Shown here in pieces: positions 53,167 to 61,035 of a stretch of 64,000 bases of DNA. The position numbers and the translations under genes were made by a program. Within the stretch, counting starts at the first letter, position 1. Every line of letters begins with the position of its first letter. This stretch comes from Metabacillus litoralis (GTDB taxonomy: Bacteria > Bacillota > Bacilli > Bacillales > Bacillaceae). The notes beneath the pieces were generated by a model. It saw nothing but the letters and a program-made list of their open reading frames with translations. It did not search any database and had not been told where the DNA came from. Location: NCBI RefSeq assembly GCF_003667825.1, contig NZ_CP033043.1, positions 5,092,501 through 5,156,500 on the forward strand, given 5' to 3'.

Positions 53167-53204
53167 AAAGAAGCTGATTCCTATGTGAATCAGCTTCTTT
53201 TAAT
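53166..53204 (+). terminator. Intrinsic terminator
   Basis: A perfect 15-bp stem, AAAAGAAGCTGATTC with its complement, six-base loop and T-run. Confidence 0.9.
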
Positions 53205-53229
53205 TTCAAATGAAAAAACTAATTTACCC

Positions 53230-53250
53230 TAATAGGAATAATTTCGATTT
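53230..53250. promoter_or_regulatory. Degenerate Zur-box-like site upstream of the COG0523 GTPase
   Basis: The right half AATAATTTCGATTT fits well and the left half TAATAGG has three mismatches. It lies 43 bases before the gene. Confidence 0.4.
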
Positions 53251-53292
53251 ATGCTTGGTATATATGTAGAGTGTTAGATAGGAGGGAAAGTG

Positions 53293-54263
53293 ATGGGGAA
53301 AATACCAGTGTATATATTAAGCGGATTTTTAGGAAGTGGAAAAACAACTTTGTTAAAGCAATTACTACATACATGCAGTGAAAAGAATATAAACCCAGCC
53401 GTTTTAATGAATGAAATTGGAAAAACAGATACAGATGGAGAGAGTATATCAACAATGTTAAAAAATAGTCATCTAGAAAAATTACTAGATGGTTGTATGT
53501 GCTGTAATAAAAAAAATGAAGTAACTGATTATCTAAAAACACTTCTTAGTCGTAAACCGGATGTGCTCTTTATTGAGTTAACAGGAGTGGCAGATCCAGA
53601 AGAGGTTGTGGACTCTTTAACAGAGCCTGATCTTCTTCATCTTCTTTACTTAGAAAAAGTCATAACTATCGTGGATGCGGAAAATGTTCTTGCTTATAAT
53701 AAGTGTTTGAGTCAGACCGTGACCTTGTTAGAACAACAAGAAAACAAATAAATGTGGCTGATACTCTTATTATCAATAAGATGGATTTAGTATCGGAAGC
53801 TAAGAAGAAAAAGGTAGAAAAGCTTGTGAGAAAAGAAAATACAACATCACCTATAATCTACACAACTTTTAGTAGAGTAGATATAAATGATCTATTTTTC
53901 AGTCACAGTTCGGGAATAAAGAGGCAGAAAAGAACAAGAAAAGAGGATATGAATGAAATGGATACAAGACCATCCTTTTCCAGGATCAAAAGCATCTCAC
54001 TTCCACTTACTACACAAACAACAACAAAACAAATTGAGAAGTTTTTAAAAAGATGGAAAAATCATTTGCTCAGAGCAAAGGGATACCTTTCTGTTAAAGA
54101 AGGCACATATTTAATGCAATGTGTTATGAATCGAGTAAATTGGGAGCCTACAGCATTTAATGGTGAAAGTTATCTAGTCATGATTGGAGTCAATCTTGAT
54201 GCGAAAGAAATAAAACAAGATTGGGAAAAAACATTTAAAGAACCAATATATGCTGAAAAATAA
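53293..54263 (+). pseudogene. COG0523 (CobW/ZagA/YciC-type) zinc-chaperone GTPase, interrupted by a frameshift
   Basis: The first frame (53293-53751) carries Walker A G-F-L-G-S-G-K-T-T, the family metal motif G-C-M-C-C and E-L-T-G-V-A-D-P. It runs to A-Y-N-K and then loses homology. The second frame (from about 53703 to 54263) continues exactly as expected: F-E-S-D-R-D-L-V-R-T-T-R-K-Q-I-N-V-A-D-T-L-I-I-N-K-M-D with the N-K-x-D guanine motif, then the C-terminal CobW domain. Insertion of one A in AATAAG near 53700 would rejoin Y-N-K-V-F-E-S. So one base has been lost, either truly or as a sequencing error. The family delivers zinc to priority proteins; here it is placed before a permease/TIGR03943 pair and after a Zur-like site. 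Confidence 0.85.
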
Positions 54264-54401
54264 AGAGTCTCTCAGCTAGCTTTACAAGACAAAAGGGGCT
54301 AACATAAACGGTTGGCCTTTTTTTAAGTAAGTAGTAAAACGGAGCGAATATGAATTTAGGGAGGTATTATTTGTGGAGATAAGTAGCAGAGGACTTATAA
54401 A

Positions 54402-55397
54402 ATGAGGACAAGAGCCAATAGTGAATTAATAGGCTTTGCTTTTCTTGGATCTTGCTTTTTGCTCTTTTATTTTCAAAAGAGGATAAAGCTAAGTGAATCT
54501 TTTTTTTCAGACTCTTTATTAACCTTCAATGTAGTTTTTATTAGTATTTTACTAGAAGCGTTACCGTTTGTTTTACTGGGTGTAATGATCTCAGGAATTA
54601 TTCAAGTTTTTGTATCAGAAGAACAAATTAGGAGATTCATTCCTCGTAACAAGTTTCTAGCAATAATCATGAGTTGTCTTGTAGGTGCATTATTTCCCGC
54701 ATGTGAATGTGGAATCGTTCCAATTGTTCGCAGGTTGGTTGGAAAAGGAATGCCTCTTTTTGCAGGTGTTGGTTTTTTGCTCACAGGACCACTAATTAAT
54801 CCAATTGTTATTTTCTCTACCTATATGGCTTTTGGTGAGGATCCCAAAATGGCACTATTACGAATGGTTTTAGGATTACTTACAGCACTGATGATAACTG
54901 CTATGATCTGTGTGCTATTTAAGCAAAATCAATTGAAAATAACGAAGAATTCTTTTCATCTTGAAGCCCAAGAACAGGTGAAGCAACCATTACCAATACG
55001 ATTACGATCTATGGTCGAACATGCTATTGATGAATTTTTTAATATGGGGAAGTTTTTAATTATTGGAGCAGTTCTAGCAGCTTTTGTTCAGACGTTTATC
55101 TCAACAAAGTCAATTGTAGACCTAGGAGATGGTTTAGTAGGATCAACTCTCGTCATGATGGGACTTGCTTATCTATTATCTCTATGTTCAGAAGCGGATG
55201 CATTTATTGCAGCATCTTTTGATCACCTTCTTCCGAAAACCTCTTTACTTGGCTTTTTAATTTATGGACCAATGCTAGATTTAAAGAATACGATCATGTT
55301 AATGTCTGTTTTCAAATTCCGTTTTGTCATAACACTAACAATCCTTATAACGACTACTGTGCTTGCTGTTTTATTACTAGCAAACCCATTTATATAA
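54402..55397 (+). CDS. Permease of the YcgR/DUF318 (ArsP-like) family
   Basis: This 331-residue membrane protein has about eight hydrophobic segments, the conserved F-P-A-C-E-C-G-I-V-P-I near residue 106 and G-P-L-I-N-P-I near 132. It ends with L-C-S-E-A-D-A-F-I-A-A-S and G-P-M-L-D-L-K-N near 265-290. These are hallmarks of the DUF318/ArsP permease family. In many Firmicutes it pairs with a TIGR03943 protein and a COG0523 GTPase under Zur control, which suggests metal or metallophore handling. The start is ATG after AGAGGAC. The next gene begins 15 bases after its stop. Confidence 0.85.
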   Translation: MRTRANSELIGFAFLGSCFLLFYFQKRIKLSESFFSDSLLTFNVVFISILLEALPFVLLGVMISGIIQVFVSEEQIRRFIPRNKFLAIIMSCLVGALFPACECGIVPIVRRLVGKGMPLFAGVGFLLTGPLINPIVIFSTYMAFGEDPKMALLRMVLGLLTALMITAMICVLFKQNQLKITKNSFHLEAQEQVKQPLPIRLRSMVEHAIDEFFNMGKFLIIGAVLAAFVQTFISTKSIVDLGDGLVGSTLVMMGLAYLLSLCSEADAFIAASFDHLLPKTSLLGFLIYGPMLDLKNTIMLMSVFKFRFVITLTILITTTVLAVLLLANPFI

Positions 55398-55412
55398 AGG
55401 AGAGGCTACTTC

Positions 55413-56210
55413 ATGACCCTACAAAAGAGACAAGCAATAAAAGCAATTATTCTACTGCTGTTTGCCAGTTTTATTTTCATTTTGCATCAATCGGGGGATA
55501 TGAAACATTTTATCCACCCTAATTATCTTCATTTTAGTCAGTTCGCTTCCGTTATTTTTTTGATTCTTTTTTTCTTTCAAGTTCCCCGTATTTTTAGGCC
55601 ACTTGAAGCTGAGTATGATCATAGTCTTTGCGGCCCTTGGGGATGTCAACACGAAGAAGAGGGGTCTTCACTTAAAATGATATTGTCTATTGGAATTATT
55701 TCAATTCCACTTTTAACAGGGTTTATGATGCCTTATAGAACCTTTGGGGCTGAAGAAGCATTGAAGCGGGGCATTCAATATTCCGGTCTTGATCATCAGT
55801 TGTCGAGTGGAATTGAACTTGCAAATGGTCACATAAAAAGTCTTATGACTCAGCCTCTTATTCGTTTGGATCATACCGGTTTTACTGAATATATAGGGAT
55901 GATATCAGAATACCCTGAAGTTTTTGAGGGAAAGGAAATAGAGATAGAAGGGTTTATAGCAGAAGATCAATTCATGTCCAAGAGAGAAAAAGTAATTGCT
56001 AGATTTCAAGTTACACACTGTGTAGCGGATGCACATGCAAGTGGATTTATTCTTGAGAATAGCGATGAGTTTGACTTAATGAATAATACATGGGTACGTA
56101 TAAAGGGGACACTGAAGGTGAAGGAAGAGAATCAACAGTATATACCTGTTATTAATGTAAAAGCTGTGGAGAACATAGATACGCCCCAAAATCCTTATAT
56201 TTTTTCATAG
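55413..56210 (+). CDS. TIGR03943-family protein (YcgQ-like)
   Basis: This 265-residue protein has two N-terminal membrane segments (about 10-28 and 37-55), then a third near 90-110, and an extracytoplasmic C-terminal domain. That domain has E-I-E-G-F-I-A-E-D-Q-F and V-T-H-C-V-A-D-A-H-A-S-G, with conserved Cys, His and Asp. It is the standard partner of the YcgR-type permease, and the two genes are 15 bases apart. Function is not established; a zinc-related role follows from the locus. AAGGAGAGG precedes the ATG. Confidence 0.87.
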   Translation: MTLQKRQAIKAIILLLFASFIFILHQSGDMKHFIHPNYLHFSQFASVIFLILFFFQVPRIFRPLEAEYDHSLCGPWGCQHEEEGSSLKMILSIGIISIPLLTGFMMPYRTFGAEEALKRGIQYSGLDHQLSSGIELANGHIKSLMTQPLIRLDHTGFTEYIGMISEYPEVFEGKEIEIEGFIAEDQFMSKREKVIARFQVTHCVADAHASGFILENSDEFDLMNNTWVRIKGTLKVKEENQQYIPVINVKAVENIDTPQNPYIFS

Positions 56211-56216
56211 TTTATA

Positions 56217-56256
56217 AAGGACAGTCTATAAGAATAGCTGTTGGACTGTCCTTGTT
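56217..56256. terminator. Terminator between convergent genes
   Basis: AAGGACAGTC/GACTGTCCTT with a 17-base loop and T-rich exits on both strands. Confidence 0.75.
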
Positions 56257-56263
56257 TCATGAT

Positions 56264-56710
56264 TTATTGGAACGGACGGTATTCTAGATTATCTTTAAAA
56301 ACTTTATCTAATGCTTGCCAAGGCATTAACGCACAATTATGTCTTGCTTTAAATTGATGAACACCCTGTAGGGAGACACTATCTCCTAAATCAACTTGTT
56401 CATTTGTCAGTTTTCCAGTACGAATCAATTCTTCAAATGCTTTTCTTAATAAGGCAATCTCTTTTATGGATTTGTATTGAATTAACTCTGTCATCATAGA
56501 AGAAGATGCCATACTTATGCTGCACCCTTCACCAAGGAAGGCTACATTTTTTATAAAATACTGTTCACTTTCAATAAACAGTGTGATCACATCTCCACAA
56601 GTAGGGTTTTTATAATGCACTTTATGAACACTTTCACTTAATAACTCCTTGAAATTGCGCTTCTGTCGATAATGATCTAAGATAGCCTGGCGATACATTT
56701 GGTCGAGCAC
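56264..56710 (-). CDS. sufU: SufU-like Fe-S assembly protein
   Basis: This 148-residue NifU-N/SufU-type protein keeps the three Cys of the family in N-P-T-C-G-D, G-E-G-C-S-I-S and H-N-C-A-L-M-P-W, plus the Asp of the zinc site. In Bacillus SufU is a zinc-dependent sulfur-transfer partner of SufS in the suf operon. Here the gene sits at the end of a Zur-type operon, so it may be a paralogue used under zinc limitation. It follows the ferredoxin-like gene by 41 bases on the same strand. Whether another sufU exists cannot be seen from this window. Confidence 0.85.
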   Translation of the reverse strand: MLDQMYRQAILDHYRQKRNFKELLSESVHKVHYKNPTCGDVITLFIESEQYFIKNVAFLGEGCSISMASSSMMTELIQYKSIKEIALLRKAFEELIRTGKLTNEQVDLGDSVSLQGVHQFKARHNCALMPWQALDKVFKDNLEYRPFQ

Positions 56711-56751
56711 GATAAGTCACCTTCTTCATGATACTATTATTTTTCTTATGA

Positions 56752-57138
56752 TTATTTTGACATTTTGTTTACTTTTTCCCGATTCTTAGATATCCCGGTC
56801 GCAACGTCCGGTGAACGCTCAAATCCTTGACCGTTATAAGAATGACTAATTTTTCCTGTATGATCCTCATTATCAAGCAGGGAGTCAATAAACAAAGGAG
56901 CATCCTCTGGTAGCAATTCCTTATACCAATGTCCCTGAGGGTAGTTGATGACAACACACTTATCGTGGCACCTTCCATTACATCTAGTACGTGTTGTGTG
57001 AATTCTATCATCTAAACCTCTTTCAGAAATTTCTCTCCGTATTTCCTGGGTCAGGTCTTCAGCGCCAACATGAGTGCAACTGCTACCGTTACAAATAAGA
57101 ACATGATGAGTGGTATTGTTTAGATTCCATGTTGCCAT
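56752..57138 (-). CDS. Thioredoxin-fold (2Fe-2S) ferredoxin-like protein
   Basis: This 128-residue protein has H-V-L-I-C-N-G-S-S-C-T near its start and T-R-C-N-G-R-C-H-D-K-C-V-V-I-N-Y-P-Q-G near residue 53. That is a Cys arrangement of the thioredoxin-like 2Fe-2S ferredoxin type, with one or two extra Cys. The C-terminal third has low complexity. It lies between rpsN2 and the SufU-like gene on the same strand, so it is likely in one operon under the Zur box at 57508. A role in electron transfer or in metal handling is possible. Confidence 0.75.
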   Translation of the reverse strand: MATWNLNNTTHHVLICNGSSCTHVGAEDLTQEIRREISERGLDDRIHTTRTRCNGRCHDKCVVINYPQGHWYKELLPEDAPLFIDSLLDNEDHTGKISHSYNGQGFERSPDVATGISKNREKVNKMSK

Positions 57139-57208
57139 AAATAGATACCTCCATAAAAGTGGTTGTTAGTACGATTTTTAATATGTTATTTGATGGAGTT
57201 AGTCTAAT

Positions 57209-57478
57209 TTACCAGCTTGATTTCTTGATGCCAGGTAGGTGACCTCTATGAGCTAATTCCCGAAAAGCAATTCGAGACATTTTGAATTTGCGAAGATATC
57301 CTCTAGGCCTTCCCGTAATTTCACACCTGTTATGCAAACGGGTAGGAGCTGAATCTCTTGGTAATTTTCTTAATGCTTCATAGTCACCCATTTCTTTTAA
57401 CTCTTTTCGTATTTCTGCATATTTTTTAACCAGTTCTTGCCTTTTTCTTTCTTTTGCAATTTTCGACTTTTTTGCCAT
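57209..57478 (-). CDS. rpsN2: Zinc-independent ribosomal protein S14
   Basis: This 89-residue S14 of the long, Cys-free type has [12 protein letters not shown] near the start and [22 protein letters not shown] near the middle; the short zinc-binding form has CxxC pairs. In B. subtilis the equivalent (YhzA) is made under zinc starvation. A 21-bp Zur box lies 30 bases upstream. AAGGAG precedes the ATG. Confidence 0.94.
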   Translation of the reverse strand: MAKKSKIAKERKRQELVKKYAEIRKELKEMGDYEALRKLPRDSAPTRLHNRCEITGRPRGYLRKFKMSRIAFRELAHRGHLPGIKKSSW

Positions 57479-57507
57479 TAGTAAACAACTCCTTATATAA
57501 CTTTTTT

Positions 57508-57528
57508 AAAACGTAATGATTACGATTT
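57508..57528. promoter_or_regulatory. Zur box upstream of rpsN2
   Basis: A 21-bp palindrome, AAAACGTAAT-G-ATTACGATTT, has one mismatch to the Bacillus Zur consensus. Confidence 0.78.
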
Positions 57529-57650
57529 GTATTTTATCTTATTCTTTTTTAAAACAAAATGCAAATAAAACATTTCTTATTTCAAGCTGAGGATTCAACA
57601 GACTTTTTTAAGAGTTAAAAAATGTATTTTCAAGACCTCATGAAAAGTAG

Positions 57651-57679
57651 TTGACAAAAACTAATAAATTATATATAGT
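57651..57679 (+). promoter_or_regulatory. Sigma-A promoter of the manganese riboswitch transcript
   Basis: TTGACA, a 17-base spacer and TATAGT, ending 23 bases upstream of the aptamer. Confidence 0.65.
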
Positions 57680-57702
57680 TTGATTAACTAAATAGTTCTC
57701 CT

Positions 57703-57797
57703 AAAGGGGAGTAGCTTTTACAGCAAAGTCGTCATTTCGGAGATTTCGTATCTCTCGGCTTTGTTGGCAACGTTCGGTTGTTAGCAAGACCTTTACC
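57703..57797 (+). ncRNA. yybP-ykoY manganese riboswitch
   Basis: The conserved blocks appear in order: AAAGGGGAGTAGC at the 5' side, a stem with GTCGTCATTTCGG and CTCTCGGCTTTG, the second core G-GCAACG, then GC-AAGACCTTTACC at the 3' side. This aptamer binds Mn2+ at the junction of its two long arms and permits transcription of exporters when manganese is high. A TerC-family gene follows, the usual partner. Confidence 0.9.
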
Positions 57798-57820
57798 TAT
57801 TGGTAAAGGTCTTTTATTTT
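57786..57820 (+). terminator. Riboswitch terminator hairpin
   Basis: AAGACCTTTACC pairs with GGTAAAGGTCTT across TATT, followed by a T-run. Its 5' strand is the 3' part of the aptamer P1, as expected for a switch between antiterminator and terminator. Confidence 0.85.
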
Positions 57821-57824
57821 TATT

Positions 57825-57862
57825 AAAACCTTTACCGTTTACGGTAGAGGTTTTTTCTTTTT
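57825..57862 (+). terminator. Second hairpin with T-run in the riboswitch leader
   Basis: AAAACCTTTACCGT pairs with ACGGTAGAGGTTTT (one wobble) across a two-base loop. Its ascending strand repeats CCTTTACC of the first hairpin, so the two may compete. Confidence 0.75.
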
Positions 57863-58020
57863 CCGGAGACTGAAAAACTTTTTAAGGAAAATTCACATGA
57901 CAAGAGGAGTGAGTCAAAATGTTGGTTCGTCAGAGATTTAGGTGAAAAGTAACCTTCAAGATTGGAAGTTTATTGTATGAAAGATTTTAAACTAAGGGTT
58001 CATAAGGAGGAGAAATTAAT

Positions 58021-58794
58021 TTGGAACTTTCAATTTTAATGGAGTATGGTTGGGTGTTAATCTTATTAGTTGCACTAGAAGGCTTGTTGGCAGCAGATAA
58101 TGCTCTTGTTTTAGCAATCATGGTTAAGCATCTACCGGAGGAGGAAAGAAAAAGAGCTCTCTTTTATGGTTTAGCAGGAGCCTTCGTGTTCCGATTTGGT
58201 TCCCTCTTTGCGATTTCGTTCCTAGTGGATGTGTGGCAGGTGCAAGCGATAGGTGCTCTATACCTACTATTTATTGCTATAAATCATATAGTACGAAAGC
58301 TCGTATTTAAAAAGAAAGAAGAAACAAATGAAGAAGAAAACAAAAAAGGAAAATCAGGTTTTTGGGGAACTGTTTTAAAGGTGGAATTAGCTGATATCGC
58401 GTTTGCAGTTGACTCAATTTTAGCAGCTGTTGCCCTTGCTATGACACTTCCGAACACAAACCTTCCACAAATTGGTGGAATGGATGGAGGTAAGTTTCTG
58501 GTTATTTTTGCTGGTGGAATCATTGGATTAATTATCATGCGTTTTGCTGCTAATCTTTTTGTTAAGTTACTTCATTCAAGACCTGGCCTTGAAATAGCGG
58601 CTTTTGCAATTGTTGGTTGGGTAGGAGTGAAGCTTGCTGTATTAACACTAGGGCATCCAGATGTTGGTGTACTTTCTTATGAATTTGCACATTCCACTGG
58701 GTGGAAGCTTTTCTTCTATACTGTATTAATTGGAATTGCTGCTGCTGGATGGTTCTTAACGAAAGAAAAGAAAGAAGAGAAGCAAGCTGCATAG
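58021..58794 (+). CDS. TerC-family manganese exporter (YkoY/YceF-like)
   Basis: This 257-residue membrane protein has seven to eight segments. The acidic motifs of the family are E-G-L-L-A-A-D-N-A near residue 20 and E-L-A-D-I-A-F-A-V-D-S-I near 125, and a charged cytoplasmic loop lies near 100-118. Such proteins export manganese and feed it to secreted or membrane proteins. The TTG start follows AAGGAGG. The riboswitch lies in its 5' leader, so expression rises with Mn2+. Its last residues K-E-E-K-Q-A-A are hydrophilic. Confidence 0.92.
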   Translation: MELSILMEYGWVLILLVALEGLLAADNALVLAIMVKHLPEEERKRALFYGLAGAFVFRFGSLFAISFLVDVWQVQAIGALYLLFIAINHIVRKLVFKKKEETNEEENKKGKSGFWGTVLKVELADIAFAVDSILAAVALAMTLPNTNLPQIGGMDGGKFLVIFAGGIIGLIIMRFAANLFVKLLHSRPGLEIAAFAIVGWVGVKLAVLTLGHPDVGVLSYEFAHSTGWKLFFYTVLIGIAAAGWFLTKEKKEEKQAA

Positions 58795-58805
58795 TGGGTT
58801 ATATT

Positions 58806-58837
58806 AAAAAAGCTGCTCTACAAAGAGCAGCTTTTTT
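58806..58837 (+). terminator. Intrinsic terminator
   Basis: AAAAAAGCTGCTCT with its perfect complement, four-base loop and T-run, after the TerC gene. Confidence 0.92.
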
Positions 58838-58959
58838 AATACCTGTAAGCTGTCCGGTTAAGGAAAAAAGGCTTGTTGTAAACAAATTGTGAAATATTTA
58901 TTAACAATCAGTATATGAGTTGTATTTTAAAGCTGTGATAAATATAATAAAACTATCAC

Positions 58960-59382
58960 GTGACGGTTTGGGGGGTTTCTTTTGGGACTGAAAAGTTAAA
59001 AATCGGTGAACTGGCAGAAAGAACAGGTGTTACAAAAAGAACAATAGATTACTATACTAATTTTGGACTTCTAAAAGCAGAACGTTCCCCTTCGAATTAT
59101 CGCTTTTACGATATTTCATCTGTTGAACAATTAAATGATATCGAGAAGTGTAAAGAACAAGGAATGTCGTTAGAAGACATAAAGAAAAGAATGATTGACA
59201 AAAACGCAGAAGAAATTGACGTTTTGGAGTTACGTCTAAAAATCAAAGGATTGGAAAAAGACGTAACAGAGGTTTTATCTCAACTTGAAAACAGCAACTT
59301 AAAAAATCATGAGTTTATTAAAAAGAATGTTTCTCAGGAAAGTCTGTCTTTGATTCAATCATTGTTATTACTGCTTAACTGA
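58960..59382 (+). CDS. MerR-family transcriptional regulator
   Basis: This is a 140-residue regulator. The MerR winged helix begins at K-L-K-I-G-E-L-A-E-R-T-G-V-T-K-R-T-I-D-Y-Y-T-N-F-G-L-L and is followed by a coiled-coil helix (about 90-115) and a short C-terminus without Cys. The effector is not obvious. The frame has only one start codon, GTG at 58960, with no clear ribosome site. A G-run (58970-58975) sits 12 codons before the conserved domain, but no standard start codon stands in frame after it. The true start may be a rare codon, or a base is off. No partner gene is adjacent on the same operon. Confidence 0.8.
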   Translation: MTVWGVSFGTEKLKIGELAERTGVTKRTIDYYTNFGLLKAERSPSNYRFYDISSVEQLNDIEKCKEQGMSLEDIKKRMIDKNAEEIDVLELRLKIKGLEKDVTEVLSQLENSNLKNHEFIKKNVSQESLSLIQSLLLLLN

Positions 59383-59550
59383 GTCAATTTCATAATGTAT
59401 TATTTGTTCACCAAAAAACGTATGACATTCACCTTTAATAGTGTTTTTATCCGTGTATTGTATTAACCAGTTTAGGATGAAGAAAAATATTCGTTTTTTG
59501 ATTTAAGAGTCATAATTATGAAATTAACTTAACTAATTCATATTATTACC

Positions 59551-59587
59551 AGGAGGTGTACGTCTTACTTAATAAGACGACTCATTG
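59551..59587 (+). promoter_or_regulatory. Ribosome site and start codon separated by a 7-bp hairpin
   Basis: AGGAGG (59551-59556) lies 28 bases before TTG 59585. Between them CGTCTTA (59561-59567) and TAAGACG (59573-59579) form a perfect stem with a CTTAA loop. Folding the stem leaves nine bases between the ribosome site and the TTG, the normal spacing. Confidence 0.6.
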
Positions 59588-60907
59588 ATAACCATTAATT
59601 TACTTTTAATTTTAGCCCTAATAGCATTAACAGCCTTTTTCGTGGCAACTGAATTTGCCATTGTGAAAGTACGTGTTTCAAAAATTGATCAGTTAATTTC
59701 AGAAGGAAATAAAGGTGCAGTAGCTGCTAAAAAAGTTGTAACACATTTAGACGAATATCTATCAGCCTGTCAATTGGGAATTACAATTACAGCATTAGGA
59801 CTAGGTTGGTTAGGGGAGCCGACTGTGGAGAAGCTATTACATCCTATGTTCGAACATTTTGCTCTAAACGAATCTGTTACGCATATTCTATCTTTTGGTA
59901 TTGCGTTTGCTTTAGTTACGTTCCTCCATGTTGTTGTAGGTGAACTTGCCCCTAAAACAGTTGCGATTCAAAAAGCAGAGGCTGTAACATTATTGTTTGC
60001 CCACCCAATTATCTGGTTTTACCGATTAATGTATCCATTTATTTGGTTCTTAAATGGCTCAGCGCGTGTGTTAGTAGGTATGTTTGGGTTAAAGCCTGCA
60101 TCTGAACATGAATTAGCTCATTCAGAAGAGGAGCTTCGTATGCTTTTGTCTGAAAGCTATAAGAGCGGAGAAATAAATAAGAACGAGTTAAAGTACGTAA
60201 ATAATATCTTTGAATTTGACGAAAGAATTGCAAAAGAGATTATGGTACCACGTACTGAGATTGTTTCTATAGATATAGATACAAGCTATGAAGAAATTGT
60301 AGAGATTATTAAGAATGAACGATATACAAGATACCCAGTTATAGATGGAGATAAAGACAATATCGTTGGCTTCCTTAACATAAAGGAACTATTAACTTCT
60401 CATTTTACAGATGGGGGTAATGATAAAGAGTTTAATATAAACTCATATATTAATCCGGTTATTCAAGTGATTGAAACAATAGCAATACATGATTTATTGT
60501 TAAAAATGCAAAAGGATCGAACGCATTTAGCTATATTAATTGATGAGTATGGTGGCACATCTGGATTGGTAACAGTTGAAGACATTCTTGAAGAGATTGT
60601 TGGGGAAATTAGAGATGAATTTGATGAAGATGAGGTTCCCGAAATTCGAAAACTCAATGATGATCATTATATTCTAGATGGAAAATTATTGATAGATGAT
60701 GTTAATCATCTCCTAGATACAGATTTTCCTAATGAAGATATCGATACAATCGGTGGTTGGTTTCTTACACAAAACTTCAACGCAACTGTTGGTGTAGAGG
60801 TAGAAAATGACGGTTACCTCTTTAAAGTACATGAAAGTGACGGACACCATATTCAATATATAGAAGTTACGAAAGTGAAAAATAAAGTTATTCCTATACA
60901 CCAATAG
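59585..60907 (+). CDS. CNNM/CorC-type membrane protein with CBS domains
   Basis: This 440-residue protein has a DUF21 membrane domain with three to four segments (about 1-160). Two CBS domains (about 215-335; I-M-V-P-R-T-E-I near 218 and [12 protein letters not shown] near 320) and a C-terminal CorC/HlyC transporter-associated domain (about 350-430) follow. The family is linked to magnesium, cobalt or other divalent-ion efflux. TTG 59585 is the only start near the family N-terminus ([19 protein letters not shown]). Its ribosome site is unusually far upstream, with a hairpin between. The nearby manganese exporter points to a metal-homeostasis setting. Confidence 0.9.
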   Translation: MITINLLLILALIALTAFFVATEFAIVKVRVSKIDQLISEGNKGAVAAKKVVTHLDEYLSACQLGITITALGLGWLGEPTVEKLLHPMFEHFALNESVTHILSFGIAFALVTFLHVVVGELAPKTVAIQKAEAVTLLFAHPIIWFYRLMYPFIWFLNGSARVLVGMFGLKPASEHELAHSEEELRMLLSESYKSGEINKNELKYVNNIFEFDERIAKEIMVPRTEIVSIDIDTSYEEIVEIIKNERYTRYPVIDGDKDNIVGFLNIKELLTSHFTDGGNDKEFNINSYINPVIQVIETIAIHDLLLKMQKDRTHLAILIDEYGGTSGLVTVEDILEEIVGEIRDEFDEDEVPEIRKLNDDHYILDGKLLIDDVNHLLDTDFPNEDIDTIGGWFLTQNFNATVGVEVENDGYLFKVHESDGHHIQYIEVTKVKNKVIPIHQ

Positions 60908-60977
60908 GTCAGGATGTATTTATGAAGCATATATCTAGTATTTATTAATAAGAATAACTGAATTAACATTGTTATTG

Positions 60978-61008
60978 AAAACGCCAACTGTAGTTTGCGT
61001 TTTCTTTT
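60978..61008 (+). terminator. Intrinsic terminator
   Basis: AAAACGC-CAACT pairs with AGTTTGCGTTTT (one mismatch), followed by a T-run. Confidence 0.75.
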
Positions 61009-61035
61009 TTATCTGAAAAAGGGGGATGGATTTAA

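Noticed and set aside
59556..59588. Ten-codon leader ORF (GTG to TGA) overlapping the CNNM start
   Set aside because: Its GTG overlaps the AGGAGG itself, so it has no usable spacing; the hairpin explanation fits better.
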